Shown here piece after piece: positions 31,440-41,849 of a DNA stretch of 64,000 nt. The translations under genes were made by a program, and so were the position numbers. Each line of letters begins with the position of its first letter. Within the stretch, counting starts at the first letter, position 1. Under the pieces are notes generated by a model. That model was given only the letters and a program-made list of their open reading frames with translations, was not told the DNA's origin and searched no databases. Source of the DNA: Candidula unifasciata (lineage: Eukaryota; Mollusca; Gastropoda; Stylommatophora; Geomitridae); assembly GCA_905116865.2 (NCBI GenBank), contig CAJHNH020004979.1, forward strand, positions 121,139-185,138. The letters run 5' to 3'.

Positions 31440-32110
31440 TTGACTCTATAGTAAACAAACTCTGAAGCATCTCTTCAGGGTTGCCCTGCGGTGGTTGGTC
31501 TCCTTTGGATATTTTATCCAGGTGATGCCGGGGTGTTGGGAAACGAACATATAGATAGACTGGCTGGTTCTGCACCACTTGTTGGTAAATTGATGCAGGA
31601 CAAACTAGACGATGTAAGGGTCGTTGGGGAGCGAATGAACAGTGCAGGGGGCACACATTGATCTACACTGTCTGAGGAGTATGATGCTGCGGGAGTGACT
31701 AAATGATCTTGTAGGACGAGACGGATATACAGTCAAACTGTTACTTGTCAGATCTGACTTAGAACTCTCTGCTTGCTGCTAAAACCCTGGCTTAGGCGTT
31801 GCGAGTCCGACTCGTAATTCCAACATACTGCGATTGAAACCAACTGCTGGCTGCGTGGATTTTTAGTGGACCCAGCCTAAAATAGGTACCAGGATGGCTG
31901 TCCTGGGGAAGTAAAGACGGCCTGCGTAATACTGACCACATTACCCACCTAGTGCTGATTGGTCTGTAAAAATATGGGCCCTCTTCCCATATACCCTATA
32001 CGCCAAAATGCATGAAACGGAATATTTATCTACTTGCTGCTGAAGATGGTGACGGGGCGCTGATGGGAATGTCTTGAGCGTTGTAGTGTCCATTCAACAT
32101 TTAGTAAACA
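31440..32110 (+). pseudogene. Non-LTR retrotransposon RNase H C-terminus split by SINE C (copy 6)
   Basis: Plus-strand frame reads LLWIFYPGDAGVLGNEHIDR then LAGSAPLVGKLMQDKL. This is the 'W.PGHAGV.GNE.AD+LA' RNase H motif with the His as Asp and the AD as ID, so active-site-side residues are altered. The sequence continues with 'aggacgagacggatatac' and 'ctgcttgctgct', is interrupted at 31781-32032 by a SINE, and resumes 'gaagatggtgacggggcgct', 'atgggaatgtcttgagcg' to the element's 3' end near 32110. Stops and frameshifts make it a pseudogene. Confidence 0.83.
31772..32041 (+). mobile_element. SINE family C with 9-bp target site duplication
   Basis: SINE 31781-32032, flanked by CTTGCTGCT at 31772-31780 and 32033-32041. 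The head is different from family B ('ggcttaggcgttgcgagtcc', 'actcgtaattcc'), but the body ('tggacccagcct', 'actgaccacattacccacc', 'gctgattggtctgtaaaaat') is the B body. A second head of this type is at 58293-58390. Confidence 0.82.
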
Positions 32111-32447
32111 AAACTGATCAAGTATTCCAATTACATCTGTCTGGACAGAAAGAGTTAAAGATGTGTTTTCGTTAGCTAAGTTGTGGTTGACCTACTTTGA
32201 TGGCTGTGATTTGTTCGAGACCCTTACTTCAGCTCACTTAAGATAGCTATCTGTAATTTCTGTATCCCTTGCGGCGTTGCACATACTCAGGGAGAAAATC
32301 TAGAGAGTGTATGTATATATATATATTCATATGTGTGTGCTTGTTTGCATTTATGCCTTTAATTCCTCGTGCTTAATTGCATGTTTACGTTAATTTTATC
32401 ATAATCATGTCATCGTTGTCATTATCATGTCGTTCCATTTATATCTT
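32111..32447. other. Unassigned stretch
   Basis: A small (TA)n(TG) tract near 32312-32338; otherwise nothing recognised. Confidence 0.35.
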
Positions 32448-32613
32448 CTTTTTCTTCTTCTTCTTCTTCTTCTCTTCTTCTTCTTCTTCTTCTTCTTCTT
32501 CTTCTTCTTCTTCTTCTTCTTCTTCTTCTTCTTCTTCTTCTTCTTCTTCTTCTTCTTCTTCTTCTTCTTCTTCTTCTTCTTCTTCTTCTTCTTTCTTTCT
32601 TTCTTTCTTTTCT
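32448..32613. repeat. (CTT)n microsatellite
   Basis: About 145 bp of CTT followed by a (CTTT)n edge at 32590-32612. Confidence 0.97.
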
Positions 32614-32669
32614 TTAACTGTAACCCTTTAAAACGGTGTATTGTATTGTACAGCTAGGCTGTGATTGCG

Positions 32670-32760
32670 CAGACCGCTTTTACTTTACAGGACTTTACCT
32701 TTGTGGCTGGGTCGACTTTAAGATTCAAGTTAAATTTAAAAAAAAACTTCAGCTTGGTTT
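32670..32760 (-). repeat. SINE family B fragment
   Basis: 'gcttttactttacaggact' and 'gtggctgggtcgactttaag' correspond to the minus-strand B middle. Confidence 0.45.
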
Positions 32761-32844
32761 GAGATTTAAGCCACAAAGGTTTTCACTATAGTCTTCAGTT
32801 TAAGGATCTTATTTGTATGCAGACTGTCGATCAATATTTGTAGA

Positions 32845-33099
32845 CTATGTTAAATACTCGGCTCTGTGGCTAAGGCGATGCGAACGCTTCGTAATGCCGG
32901 GGTGCCGGGTTCGATCCCAGCTGCGGGCCATGCGCCTTGCATTGGTTTCTACAGTGGTATCAAGAAAGCCGACAGTCCAGAAAGCAATGGCAAACTACTG
33001 GACGTAAATTTGCCTAGAAAAACCACACAACAGCCAGAGGCTGTTGGGGTTGGCTCTGCAACGTCCTGTAAAGGATACGCAACTAACCTATGTTAAATA
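32845..33099 (+). mobile_element. SINE family A with perfect 12-bp target site duplication
   Basis: SINE 32857-33087, flanked by CTATGTTAAATA at 32845-32856 and 33088-33099. A box in 'gtggctaaggcgatgcg', B box GGGTTCGATCCCAGC. It is the cleanest copy and a good consensus seed. Confidence 0.93.
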
Positions 33100-33254
33100 G
33101 GTGTCCAACTGATACCCTGTATTTAATCTACTGTATTCTACTTTGTCTTTCTCTCCACAGTTGTCGTATTTTTAGTCATTGCCCCTAAGTACACTTCAGG
33201 CATTGCCTGTAATATAAACACATGTATATAACCCTTTTTGGAGAGAGTCACATA

Positions 33255-33575
33255 TATTGTCCGTTACATACATGTGGTTTCAATGGAGATAATAGCGAAA
33301 TATATGTTTTGAAAATTACTTTTCAATGGAAGTAAAATAAATAATTAAACGGCATATAACACTTAATAAATTTAACTTTTACTGATTTTTGCAATAAATA
33401 AAGGAAATGCACATAAACCTGGCCGCCGGTGTGACTGTTTAATTAAACATTTTCCCTATAATTTTAATTAACAATTTAATCCGTGTGGTCGTCATAGTTT
33501 TGAAGGCGTTAATAAATGCATTAAAAGCACATAAACATTACAGAAAGGGTTTATGATTCACAGTAAAAATGTGCA
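33255..33575 (+). repeat. Repeat family I, copy 1
   Basis: 'tttcaatggaagtaaaat', 'acttttactgatttttgc', 'aaatgcacataaacctgg', 'ccgccggtgtgactgttta' and 'agaaagggtttatgattca' recur inverted at 38140-38400. AT-rich, no coding content seen. Confidence 0.72.
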
Positions 33576-34149
33576 CAGGTATAAAAAATTATGGCATTAT
33601 AAAAGCGTGAACAGAAAAATATTTTTTTTTTTATTGAACGGATATTTTATGGCTTAGCATAAAAAGTAAAACGAATTGGTCTGTAAATATTATTGAATAT
33701 TTTACTTTTAGGCAGTCACTGCTAACATGCAGTTGTAAATTATAAAATATAAGAAGCGCAAGTTTAAGAGTGCTAAAACTGCAGCACCATCTGCAATAGT
33801 TGCAGGCCCGTAATTTATAAGAATGTGTCCAGATATTTGTTAAAGTTTCAGAGATCACGACGTTTTTGAACGGACTATAGTTCAACTATTGACATTTGTT
33901 CGTGGTAACATTACCGCAAGAACGAGCAAGATAAAAACATGAGAATAAATCACTTCTATTGTTTGCAATAGTCATATCCTGTTTGGAAGAAAAATACACA
34001 CATGATAGATAAGAAACGCTAATCCCACACATTACACCAGTCAACGTGCTAACATGCATAACTCAGCAACGAGTCAGTGCAATACAAGACTAGTTGAAAA
34101 AATATTAGCGACCTAGTTTAAGAGTGCTATAACCTTTACATGGAGGCTT
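33576..34149. other. Unassigned AT-rich stretch
   Basis: The minus frame 33631-33885 has no recognised domain. Confidence 0.35.
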
Positions 34150-34362
34150 CCGTGGCGTAGCGGCAAGACGTTCGTCTGCAGGCCCGAATATCGCGGGTTT
34201 TGTATTGAGTTGGATGCATTTTTTTTTTTTTTACAAAAGTGATCTTAGCTTGTAGGTCGACCCAGCTGAAAACGGGCAACATGTTGATTCCTGGGAAAAA
34301 AGAAGGCCGGCGTGATGCTGACCACATCACACATCGAGTGCCAATTGGTCTGTGGTGTGGAA
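34150..34362 (+). repeat. SINE family B
   Basis: A box in 'ccgtggcgtagcggcaag', poly-T spacer, then 'aggtcgacccagctg', 'gccggcgtgatgctgacc' and 'gtgccaattggtctgtgg'. The 3' end is lost. Confidence 0.82.
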
Positions 34363-34639
34363 TAAATACAAACGTGTCCTTTATAGATACTTGTTACTTG
34401 TATATGCTTAGTGACTCAGCATCAATTAGCTTGTACTTTACAGAGCATCGCTCTCGCCAACGCACGCCTGAAAGTCTGCCTATCTCTAGCCAGTTATCTA
34501 GCCCTATGTGCTTTCATGTTTAGTGCATTTTCAGTGTCTTGTATTTACCAGCCTTGTCTTTGTCTTGAAACTGTACCCCCCATCGCCGTTCTTTCCTGTC
34601 CACCATAAGGTATAATATGGCGGGTCACTATGCTGTTTT
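34363..34639. other. Unassigned stretch
   Basis: Nothing recognised. Confidence 0.3.
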
Positions 34640-34885
34640 TGAAATCGGCCCACTGGCTCGCCGGTAGGCGACTTCGTCGGCGGGCAGAACAGTATTTGGG
34701 CCTGCCACCTTTGATCGCATAAACAGCGCAGGAGTGATTTCTCGGCGCTTGTGGTGACGTGCAATGATAAGCCATTTTATGTAGCGTCAAAAAACCTGGT
34801 CATAATTATAACCTAAAGTCCCCCCTTCGGGGACACTGGTTGAACGTGACGATTTTGTTGTTGAGCTAAGCATCGGGTGCATCAG
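34640..34885 (+). repeat. Repeat family F
   Basis: 'ggctcgccggtaggcg', 'gtatttgggcctgccacc', 'taagccattttatgtagcg', 'cataattataacct', 'ccttcggggacactggttga' and 'cgtgacgatttt' in the order of the other F copies. Confidence 0.75.
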
Positions 34886-36019
34886 CTGTTTATGAGTCAG
34901 TTCTTCCCGAATCATGCAGGATGTTGCTGTTTTTTCTGCTTCTTGTCCCATGGTATTCCATGAATTTATCATTTGCATTTCAGTTCAACACTCTCTGTTA
35001 ATCACTAGCTCTTGTTTATTTACAAAGCAAATTGTAGACTTGATCATGTACCTCTGGGCTAGTCTACTTAAAGTCGATGTCATTGTGACGCTGGCAGTCA
35101 TGTCTATCCACACCCTTCTGTCTCGTGCACTTTCAATCAGCTCTGACACAGATGATCCTCATGTCATGGTGTCAAACTGTTCAGCATCTTCTCTCTCAGT
35201 ATGCCTCTGCCTCTCCTCACTTCCAACGTTCCTACCATCACGATGTACTCCAGTTTTTTCCTTCTCATTACACGACTAAAGAAATATACATTGTCTCTGG
35301 TGTGGGAAATATGTTCTCTTTAAACATTGTGGCCAGAAAGAACATCAGTGGAATGTAAACTCCATAGACCACTGATAGTGCTGAAAACCAGTCAGATTTA
35401 TACGAGAGACAAAAATGCTCATATAGACGACTTATTGTAGCTGAATGAAAGAAGAAGAAGAAGTCTGACATGGTAGGTCATTTCATTTCCACAGATGTAC
35501 TCACATGTGGGTGTCAGCAGAGGCACATAAACTGTGAGCGGAGGCATCGTCGTATCACCACCACTATGTATAGATTTTCTTCTTTTAAGCATGAGTTTTT
35601 CATTTCATATTGCTTCATATTAGATTTCATGAAGGACTTACAGCTGACACGCGAGTGCACAGAGGCAACCCATCATATGTCTGACCTGAGCGTACGAAAC
35701 CGAACGCAAAGAAGAAGAAGAAGAAATATTTTACTTCAAATAGATTTTGTATATTTAATTGCTGTCCAGCACACTGTAATAATTCGTCCACCTTTGCTGT
35801 GCAGGCTTGATAAATTGATTTTTGAACTGCTAAAAATATTTGAAGTTCCTTACATTGTTAATGTGGCAATTTTATTTTAGGTATTTATGTCCGTCAAATT
35901 TGTATGCATTTTGCATGTGAATGCGTGTGTGTGCGCGCTCGCGTGTGTATCTGTGTGTGTGTGTGTGTGGGGGGGTGGACTCAGTAGGGTTATGTTCTTC
36001 AGTGACTTTCACGTAGGTA
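34886..36019. other. Long unassigned stretch
   Basis: Several frames are open on both strands (for example 34914-35279 and 35470-35880 on plus). None shows a recognisable domain and some run through short GAA tracts. TG-rich tract at 35928-35970. A host exon cannot be ruled out but is not supported. Confidence 0.35.
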
Positions 36020-36245
36020 AGTTAGGTAAGTTGTACCCTACCAGGACATCACACAAGCAATAAACACCTGGTGACACAAAGTGCCACCATGTGGATGATG
36101 ATCACCCATGGAGAGGTCCCAGAAACTTAGTTCAGCTGTTGGGTCATATTTAAGTCCCAGCTATATTTGACCCCCCTCTCCCCCCCCCCGGCAAAAGACA
36201 GGGTGGGGCTTTAACTAACGGAAAATTGCATCCCACATGGGGACG
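36020..36245 (-). repeat. Repeat family E copy 3, inverted
   Basis: 'ccaggacatcacacaagc', 'gtgacacaaagtgccacc', 'agggtggggcttt' and 'cccacatggggacg' are complements of the E landmarks. Confidence 0.75.
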
Positions 36246-36411
36246 GCATGGTTTGACAATTCTTTCAGGACAGCATAAGCGATTTCATTGCACAACTTTG
36301 ACCCACTGTCTGGGTCATTATTGTGTTGTTCTTTTAACGTTGTGCCACAAAAAAAGTTGGCTTCAATGAATCCCCAATAGTTATACTTAACTTGGTTGTC
36401 CTCAGTATATG

Positions 36412-36483
36412 CCAGTCCTGGACTATGGGTGTGAGTCATGGACAATGACAACAGCTCACAGAAGCCCACTTCAGAACTCATAA
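36412..36483 (+). pseudogene. Scrap of non-LTR reverse transcriptase (YGCESWT motif)
   Basis: The frame VLDYGCESWTMTTAHRSPLQ ends at TAA 36481-36483. 'LYG.E.WT' is a conserved stretch downstream of the polymerase core in RTE/CR1-like reverse transcriptases. Only about 24 codons remain, so the family cannot be placed; the neighbouring LINE tail at 36905 may or may not be part of it. Confidence 0.55.
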
Positions 36484-36784
36484 ATTAGGTATATGAGAAA
36501 GGTGGTCCTAGTGACAAGAAAGTAAGAAGTTCGCAACCAAACAATACGTCATGATGTTGAAACCCAGGCCTTAGACACTCGAGTGATCAGTCACACGACG
36601 GTTAAAAAAAAAGGTCAAGTCAGGGAGATGTCAACTAGCATCATTGCACACGGTTATAAACCATAAGTGCTCTGCCGCCAATACGGACAGCTGATAAGAA
36701 ATTGTCCGACTGTGTCGCAGTCCGCACGCAAATCCGTAGCTACAGGGACGTTCCTCCATTTAGCCTAGAGCGTTAACTTTGGTA
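36484..36784. other. Unassigned stretch
   Basis: Nothing recognised. Confidence 0.3.
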
Positions 36785-36905
36785 CCAATTACCTTAAGGC
36801 TGGGTGAACCCAGGAACCGTCTGGTTTCGGACACCGGCCTTGGGCTGCAGCGATTCGCAGCTGAATTTGAAAGCGAGTCTCCTATCGACTGCGCTAAAGC
36901 GACCC
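36785..36905 (-). repeat. SINE family K (tRNA head, short B-like body)
   Basis: Minus strand begins with an A-box-like TAGCGCAGTCGATAGGAG (36884-36901) and ends with 'ggttcacccagccttaagg', the start of the B-family body. This is a third head type on the same body. Confidence 0.5.
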
Positions 36906-37180
36906 CCGATGTTTTGGACATGTATGCAAAATGGCAGATAATTGGCCACCATGGCAGGCATGGGAGGCCAAGAACCAGGGAGCCAGATTTCCAGGGTGAC
37001 CCAGGGTTCGCTGGGAAGAAAACATCCGGCAGTCTCTGACTGTCAGAGGAATGGAGTGGAACAAAGCAACAAGAAAACTATGGAGAGAGAAATCTGGCAA
37101 CCTATTTAGCAAACCTCGGTACCCCAAGATAGAAGAGAATCGCCTAAGGGAAATGAAGTGTTTGCCCACTCTCTCAGTCT
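36906..37180 (+). pseudogene. Non-LTR retrotransposon C-terminal tail
   Basis: One frame reads RVRWEENIRQSLTVRGMEWN then KATRKLWREKSGNLFSKPRY and PKIEENRLREMK. 'RWE.NIR' followed by a W..........W spacing is the usual closing of many LINE ORFs. A close relative at 47245-47700 (RVRWEDKIRQSLT) is split by a family F insertion. No upstream polymerase domain is present. Confidence 0.65.
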
Positions 37181-37313
37181 GTTGCTTGTCATTTTCTTGA
37201 TGTTATTCTCCCACATGTATTGCTTTTATTTTTGTGCCCACTTGTCTTCGACTTGTGCCTGTAGAATAGTTGTTGCTCCTACCTTTGTCTTGTTAAAACC
37301 CTTGTTTTTAGCG

Positions 37314-37314
<1 letters not shown>

Positions 37315-37400
<86 letters not shown>
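37315..37400. repeat. (AT)n microsatellite
   Basis: Pure AT, about 86 bp. Confidence 0.97.
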
Positions 37401-37404
<4 letters not shown>

Positions 37405-38099
37405 CTTTCAGCAATTTTTTTCTTTCTCAGGCTCACCAGAAACGCTGAATTTGATTGTTTTGTTTTTATGAAAAAATGCCTATTGCTCTCTATGTCCACA
37501 TCTGCATAGACTTAATTCCATCTTCTAGTTGCTAATTCTGTTAATCAATTGTCATATTTCTTCAGTGTGTCTGTTTCTGGTTTCTGTTGTCTTACTTTTG
37601 TCACATTACCTCATACATATCCAGCTGCCCAATAGCAAATTTCTAACTGTGTACACAAGTCACTGTCTGGGCAAACATTGAACGTCTTTTGTTTACACAC
37701 TCTTGTGTGGCCTTTCTCGGTTCAATGTTTTCTTAAACAAATTCCGAATGACAAGTAGGCGTGGAGTGGGGGCCTGCTGTTAAAATAAGGCAGTGTCATG
37801 CCACAGACAATAATATGACAGAAACTAGATGGCGCAGACAACTTCAGAAACAGTGAACAAGCAATGTGAACCGCCCCACCCCCCCCCCCCTTCCGCCCAT
37901 GGTTGCCTGTGCCCTATGTGTAGGGGAAAAAATAATGAACCCACCGTTCCCTAGCAAGCACGTAGTAAAAAGCCACTAATTGGGATTTGTTGACACCCAT
38001 TGGCGTGGGAAGAGAGGTGGGGTTAATGCGGACTGCACCGGTTGTCATCACTTGAGAAGCGGGGGAGACAAAATGGCAAAAATGTATGTAAATTTTTCA
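37401..38099. other. Unassigned stretch with poly-C run
   Basis: C-rich run at 37876-37890. No gene or shared repeat recognised. Confidence 0.35.
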
Positions 38100-38145
38100 C
38101 ACACACACACACACACACTCACACATACACACACATATACACACC
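38100..38145. repeat. (CA)n microsatellite
   Basis: Imperfect CA array with CT and TA interruptions. Confidence 0.9.
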
Positions 38146-38400
38146 ATAAATCATAAACCCTTTCTGCATTTCGTGTGTTTATTATAAATGAAGTTTTAAC
38201 TCCTCCTAACCCGAGATCAATTTAACAGTCACATTGGCGGCCCTGTTTCTGTGCATTTCTGTACTAATTGTGACAATCAGTAAAAGTAAACTTTCGTGAA
38301 ATTATATCCCTTTGAAAATATATTCTCCTATTACTTCCATTGAAACGGTAATTTTTAAAACTTATATTTTGCTGTTATCTTGTTTTAAGCCATATATTTA
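38146..38400 (-). repeat. Repeat family I, copy 2 (inverted)
   Basis: 'aaatcataaaccctttctgc', 'acagtcacattggcgg', 'cagtaaaagtaaact' and 'acttccattgaaacgg' are the complements of copy 1 landmarks at 33255-33575. Confidence 0.72.
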
Positions 38401-39146
38401 AACGTGTCTGAGACAATAATTTGTCTGTCTCAGAAATTGTTATATGCTAGTGTTAGTATTACAGGTTACAATGGCGGCCCCGATTTGGCAGGGGAAATAA
38501 AATTACCCCCAACACCTCGCTGATGATAGATAGAGTGACCGGAAATATAAAGTACGCGGTGCTACCTGTCCTTGCTACACCACTATTAAAATCGAATGTG
38601 CTGAGCCGAGAGGAGCAGATGTCCTAGCCTAGCTGTAAACAAAAAAATGACATGTAAGCCACTGTTTAAAGGACAAAGGCAACAGCAGCAGCAGTTGCAA
38701 ATTCAGAAGGAAAGGAAAGATATAAAACCGAACGAAACGTATATTAGGAAGCATAAAACAAACACAAACAAAACGTGAACCTTGCGGCTATGAAGCCTTC
38801 ATCGGCACATACATAAATAAAACAATACCACACAAATACACATAATCACTTAGCTTAGTATCTTGAAGCAGCCAGGTCGATGTCTTGTCAGTAGACTGAC
38901 AATACGGCAATAAATACCGCAAGGGTATTCTATGGGCCGCAACTAGAGGGTTTTAGATAAAACTGTGTGGGCAGTTCAATCCCCTAGGATATTAGATGAA
39001 ACTGTGTTGGCAGTTCGGTCCTCTAGGTATTAAAGTGCCAAGAGTGAATATAAATGAAGAAGAAAAATGACGTTGATAAAGAAGAAAGCTGACGTGAGGC
39101 CTGAGATTTGTGGATACACTGGACTTGCTTCATGAAAACAAAAGTA

Positions 39147-39147
<1 letters not shown>
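38401..39147. other. Unassigned stretch with a short tandem duplication
   Basis: Near 38950-39030 a ~45-bp segment is repeated ('aaactgtgtgggcagttcaatcccctagg' then a variant with 'ttggcagttcggtcctctagg'). No gene recognised. Confidence 0.4.

Positions 39148-39225
<78 letters not shown>
39148..39225. repeat. (AT)n microsatellite
   Basis: Pure AT, about 77 bp. Confidence 0.97.
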
Positions 39226-39228
<3 letters not shown>

Positions 39229-39401
39229 TTATACATTTAGTGGAGACAATGAGTTAACAGGGGCCTATTGTCCCCCACCCCTTTTCACATGGAGCCTAGG
39301 AATCCACAATGTGTTAATCAACCTTCAGAACAACTGCATGTTATCAGTTCCTGTGACATGCTTGAGGCCAAAGGAAGTAGCATCATGTTACACTTACAAC
39401 A

Positions 39402-39455
39402 ATTTCTTTCTTTCTTTCTTTCTCTCCTTCTTTCTTTCCTTCTTTCTTTCTTGTA
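39402..39455. repeat. (TTTC)n microsatellite
   Basis: Imperfect TTTC units with TCTCC and TCC interruptions. Confidence 0.9.
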
Positions 39456-39933
39456 AGACTACACCTCGCAGAGACACACTAAATTAAATATGTGTGTGAC
39501 AAGTGTCTCCCAGTCAGTTCTTTCTTTTCTTCCCTTCTCTCTTCGTTTTCTCCCCCTCCACCCATCTTTTGTAAAGTTAGCTATCTACACAAAATAAACT
39601 CCAGAGAACAATACCCACAAGTTAACTGTTCTCGCGCCGCCCGGAAGAGATATCGATGGTTACCGTTGAACAAGTAAGTGCCAATAACTAGCAGTTGTAT
39701 GGCTTTACCTTGGCATTTATTGTAGCATTGCGATCATTTTACAGGAACCTTAACTTCTATTGTCAAAGGAGGACAGTGTTTGGACGGTAATGCCCCTTTG
39801 AGTCGCAGTTGAGGATGGAAGCTGAGTATAATGTTCAATAAACAAATACAATTGAGCACTAAAGTTCAGTAAACATAATGTTTAGCGATTCTGTTCGTAA
39901 AGTAATCTCAATGGTAATTTTTCACATACAAAT

Positions 39934-39938
<5 letters not shown>
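39456..39938. other. Unassigned stretch
   Basis: Nothing recognised. Confidence 0.3.

Positions 39939-39998
<60 letters not shown>
39939..39998. repeat. (CT)n microsatellite
   Basis: Pure CT, followed to about 40165 by a cryptic TATG/TGTG-rich tract. Confidence 0.95.
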
Positions 39999-40002
<4 letters not shown>

Positions 40003-40269
40003 TGAATGTTTGTTTGTATCTATGTATGTATGTTTGTGTGTACGTATGCCTGTGTGTATGTGTGTATGCATGTTTGTTTGTATGTATCTGTGTATGTATG
40101 TATGTAATGTATGCATGCATGTTTGTGTGTGTAAGTGAGTGAGTGAGCGCGTGTATGTGGGTGTATGTATGCACGCGCGGGATTTTGCATGCACTTTACA
40201 ACTCATGCTTTTGTGTTCTTTTATAATATTCATAATATGCATATCATCATATGATCATAACATGCTTTA

Positions 40270-40400
40270 TTAGTAAAATACAACTGCTGTGCGAAAGATG
40301 GTTGACTGAAAGGGCCGAATGTAAGACGGGCCTGCGTGCCCAATTTGTGACCCTTTGAAAATAAAGTTCGTTCGTTCGTTCGTTCGTTCGTTCTGTCTTA
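40270..40400 (+). repeat. Repeat family J, copy 1, with AATAAA and (TTCG)n tail
   Basis: 'acaactgctgtgcgaaag' and 'aatttgtgaccctttgaaaa' then ATAAAG and (TTCG)n at 40367-40393. A polyadenylation-like signal before a tetranucleotide tail suggests a retroelement 3' end. A diverged copy follows about 220 bp later. Confidence 0.65.
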
Positions 40401-40489
40401 CTCTCTCTTTCACGCTATCTGTCCGTATGTTTGTTTGTCCGTGTCTGACTCGCCTCTGTATGTCTGTCTTGTATGTACAAACCACTATT

Positions 40490-40615
40490 TATTCATATAA
40501 TGCAACTGCTATGTGAAATATTAGTGTTTGGAAGTCATGAACAAAGAGAGGTCCGCAAGCCCAGTTTGTGACCGTTTGAAAAAAAAAGAAGGTTGCTTTG
40601 TTCATTCGCTTTTAC
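40490..40615 (+). repeat. Repeat family J, copy 2
   Basis: 'gcaactgctatgtgaaa' and 'cagtttgtgaccgtttgaaaa' align with copy 1; the tetranucleotide tail is lost. Confidence 0.6.
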
Positions 40616-41089
40616 TCTTTCTCCATCCCTTCTCCTTCTCTTATCTCTCTCGCTCACTGCCAAACCAATGCATACAAACACACACGCACACATATACACA
40701 TACGTAGTCTGCGTAAAGTTATACACGTTGGTGGATCTCTTTCAAATTCCGCTCCGAAACGGTCGTGCAAGCTTTTCAAGTTCTTTGACTTACCATAACA
40801 GCTTTAAATAGATGAATTAACTCTGTTTTCAGGGTTATACCTCCAAAAAAATAACCCCAATCATAACGGGTTACACTCAGTCAACACTATCTATTTCAAA
40901 ATTAGAATGCCGTTTGGTGAAACATTTGATTGCGGCTATGAGTTAGGAGTTGGGCTATCCTTATGGCAGACATCATATTCCTTTCTTCTCACCAGGTGAG
41001 TACCTTACGTGCATGATTTGTGTCCATCGTTACATCAAAGTCTCTCATTCTAAGCAGCTGCTGTAACTGCCTATATTTACAACTGTTGC
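40616..41089. other. Unassigned stretch
   Basis: Short CA tract near 40677-40702. Nothing else recognised. Confidence 0.3.
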
Positions 41090-41290
41090 CCTGCATGTAC
41101 CGGAGTCTTTGAGCCTGAAGATTTATGTCCGCCTGTCTTGTGCTGTAACCACGGACTGTGCAGATAGAGATTTAATTTCCATAACCCACAGAAAAACAAA
41201 TCCAACACCTTACCGAGGATTCGAATCCGGGTCTCTTTTTTGAGAGACCAGAGCACTGCTGTTCGGTCAGCTGCTCTTCTGTGATTCTTA
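41090..41290 (-). repeat. SINE family L
   Basis: Minus B box is the complement of CCGAGGATTCGAATCCGGG (41215-41233), a near-perfect pol III B box. 'taaccacggactgtgcag' matches the 15.9-kb copy. Confidence 0.65.
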
Positions 41291-41403
41291 GCAGCCCTGC
41301 CCCCAAAATTCTCCGATAATTTATTTTTCTCACAGCGTGTAGTTGCTATCATGTAGATATTTACAAGTATACAACAGGAGGTAGGGTTTCAGGGAGGGAA
41401 ATC

Positions 41404-41849
41404 ATCTAGGGCAGTGTTTCTCAACCTCTCTTATGCCGCGACCCTTTCATACATTTTCTTATCTTGTGTGGACCCATAGCTACACGATTATTTTCGTTGC
41501 TACTTCATAGGTTAGTTGGGTATCCTTTGTAGGACGTTACAGAACCAACCCCAACAGCCCCTGGCTGTTGTGTGGTTTTTCTAGGCAATTTACGTCCAAT
41601 AGTTTGCCTTTGCTGCTGGACGGTCGGTCTTGATACCACTGTTGAAACCAACACAAGGCGCTTGGCCCCCAGCTGGGATCGAACCCGGCATTACGAAGCG
41701 TTCGCATCGACTTAGCCACAGAGCCGACTGCTACTTCATAACGTCAATGAATATGAGTTTTTCAATTATCTTAGGCGACCCCTGTGGACGGGTAGTTGGG
41801 CCCCCTAAAGGGGTCCGCGACCTACAGGTTCAGAACTGCTGAGCTATGG
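41404..41849 (+). mobile_element. SPIN-like hAT MITE, split by SINE A
   Basis: Element 41412-41841. Left end CAGTGTTTCTCAACCTC, right end 'aggttcagaactgctg', flanked by ATCTAGGG and AGCTATGG (6 of 8). It shares with the 20.8-kb copy 'atgccgcgaccctt', 'cgattattttcgtt', 'ggcgacccctgtgga' and 'aaaggggtccgcgacc'. The interior is interrupted at 41510-41729 by an inverted SINE A. Without the SINE it would be about 200 bp, the same size as the first copy. Confidence 0.8.
41499..41740 (-). mobile_element. SINE family A inside a SPIN-like MITE, 11-bp duplication
   Basis: SINE 41510-41729 in minus orientation. GCTACTTCATA occurs at 41499-41509 and 41730-41740, duplicating the host MITE's own sequence. 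Minus landmarks: 'ggttagttgggtatcc', 'ggcaatttacgtccaatag', 'gggatcgaacccggc' (B box complement) and 'gacttagccacagagccg' (A box). Confidence 0.93.

Noticed and set aside
35470..35880. 136-codon plus frame
   Set aside because: Runs through a GAA tract and shows no recognisable family.
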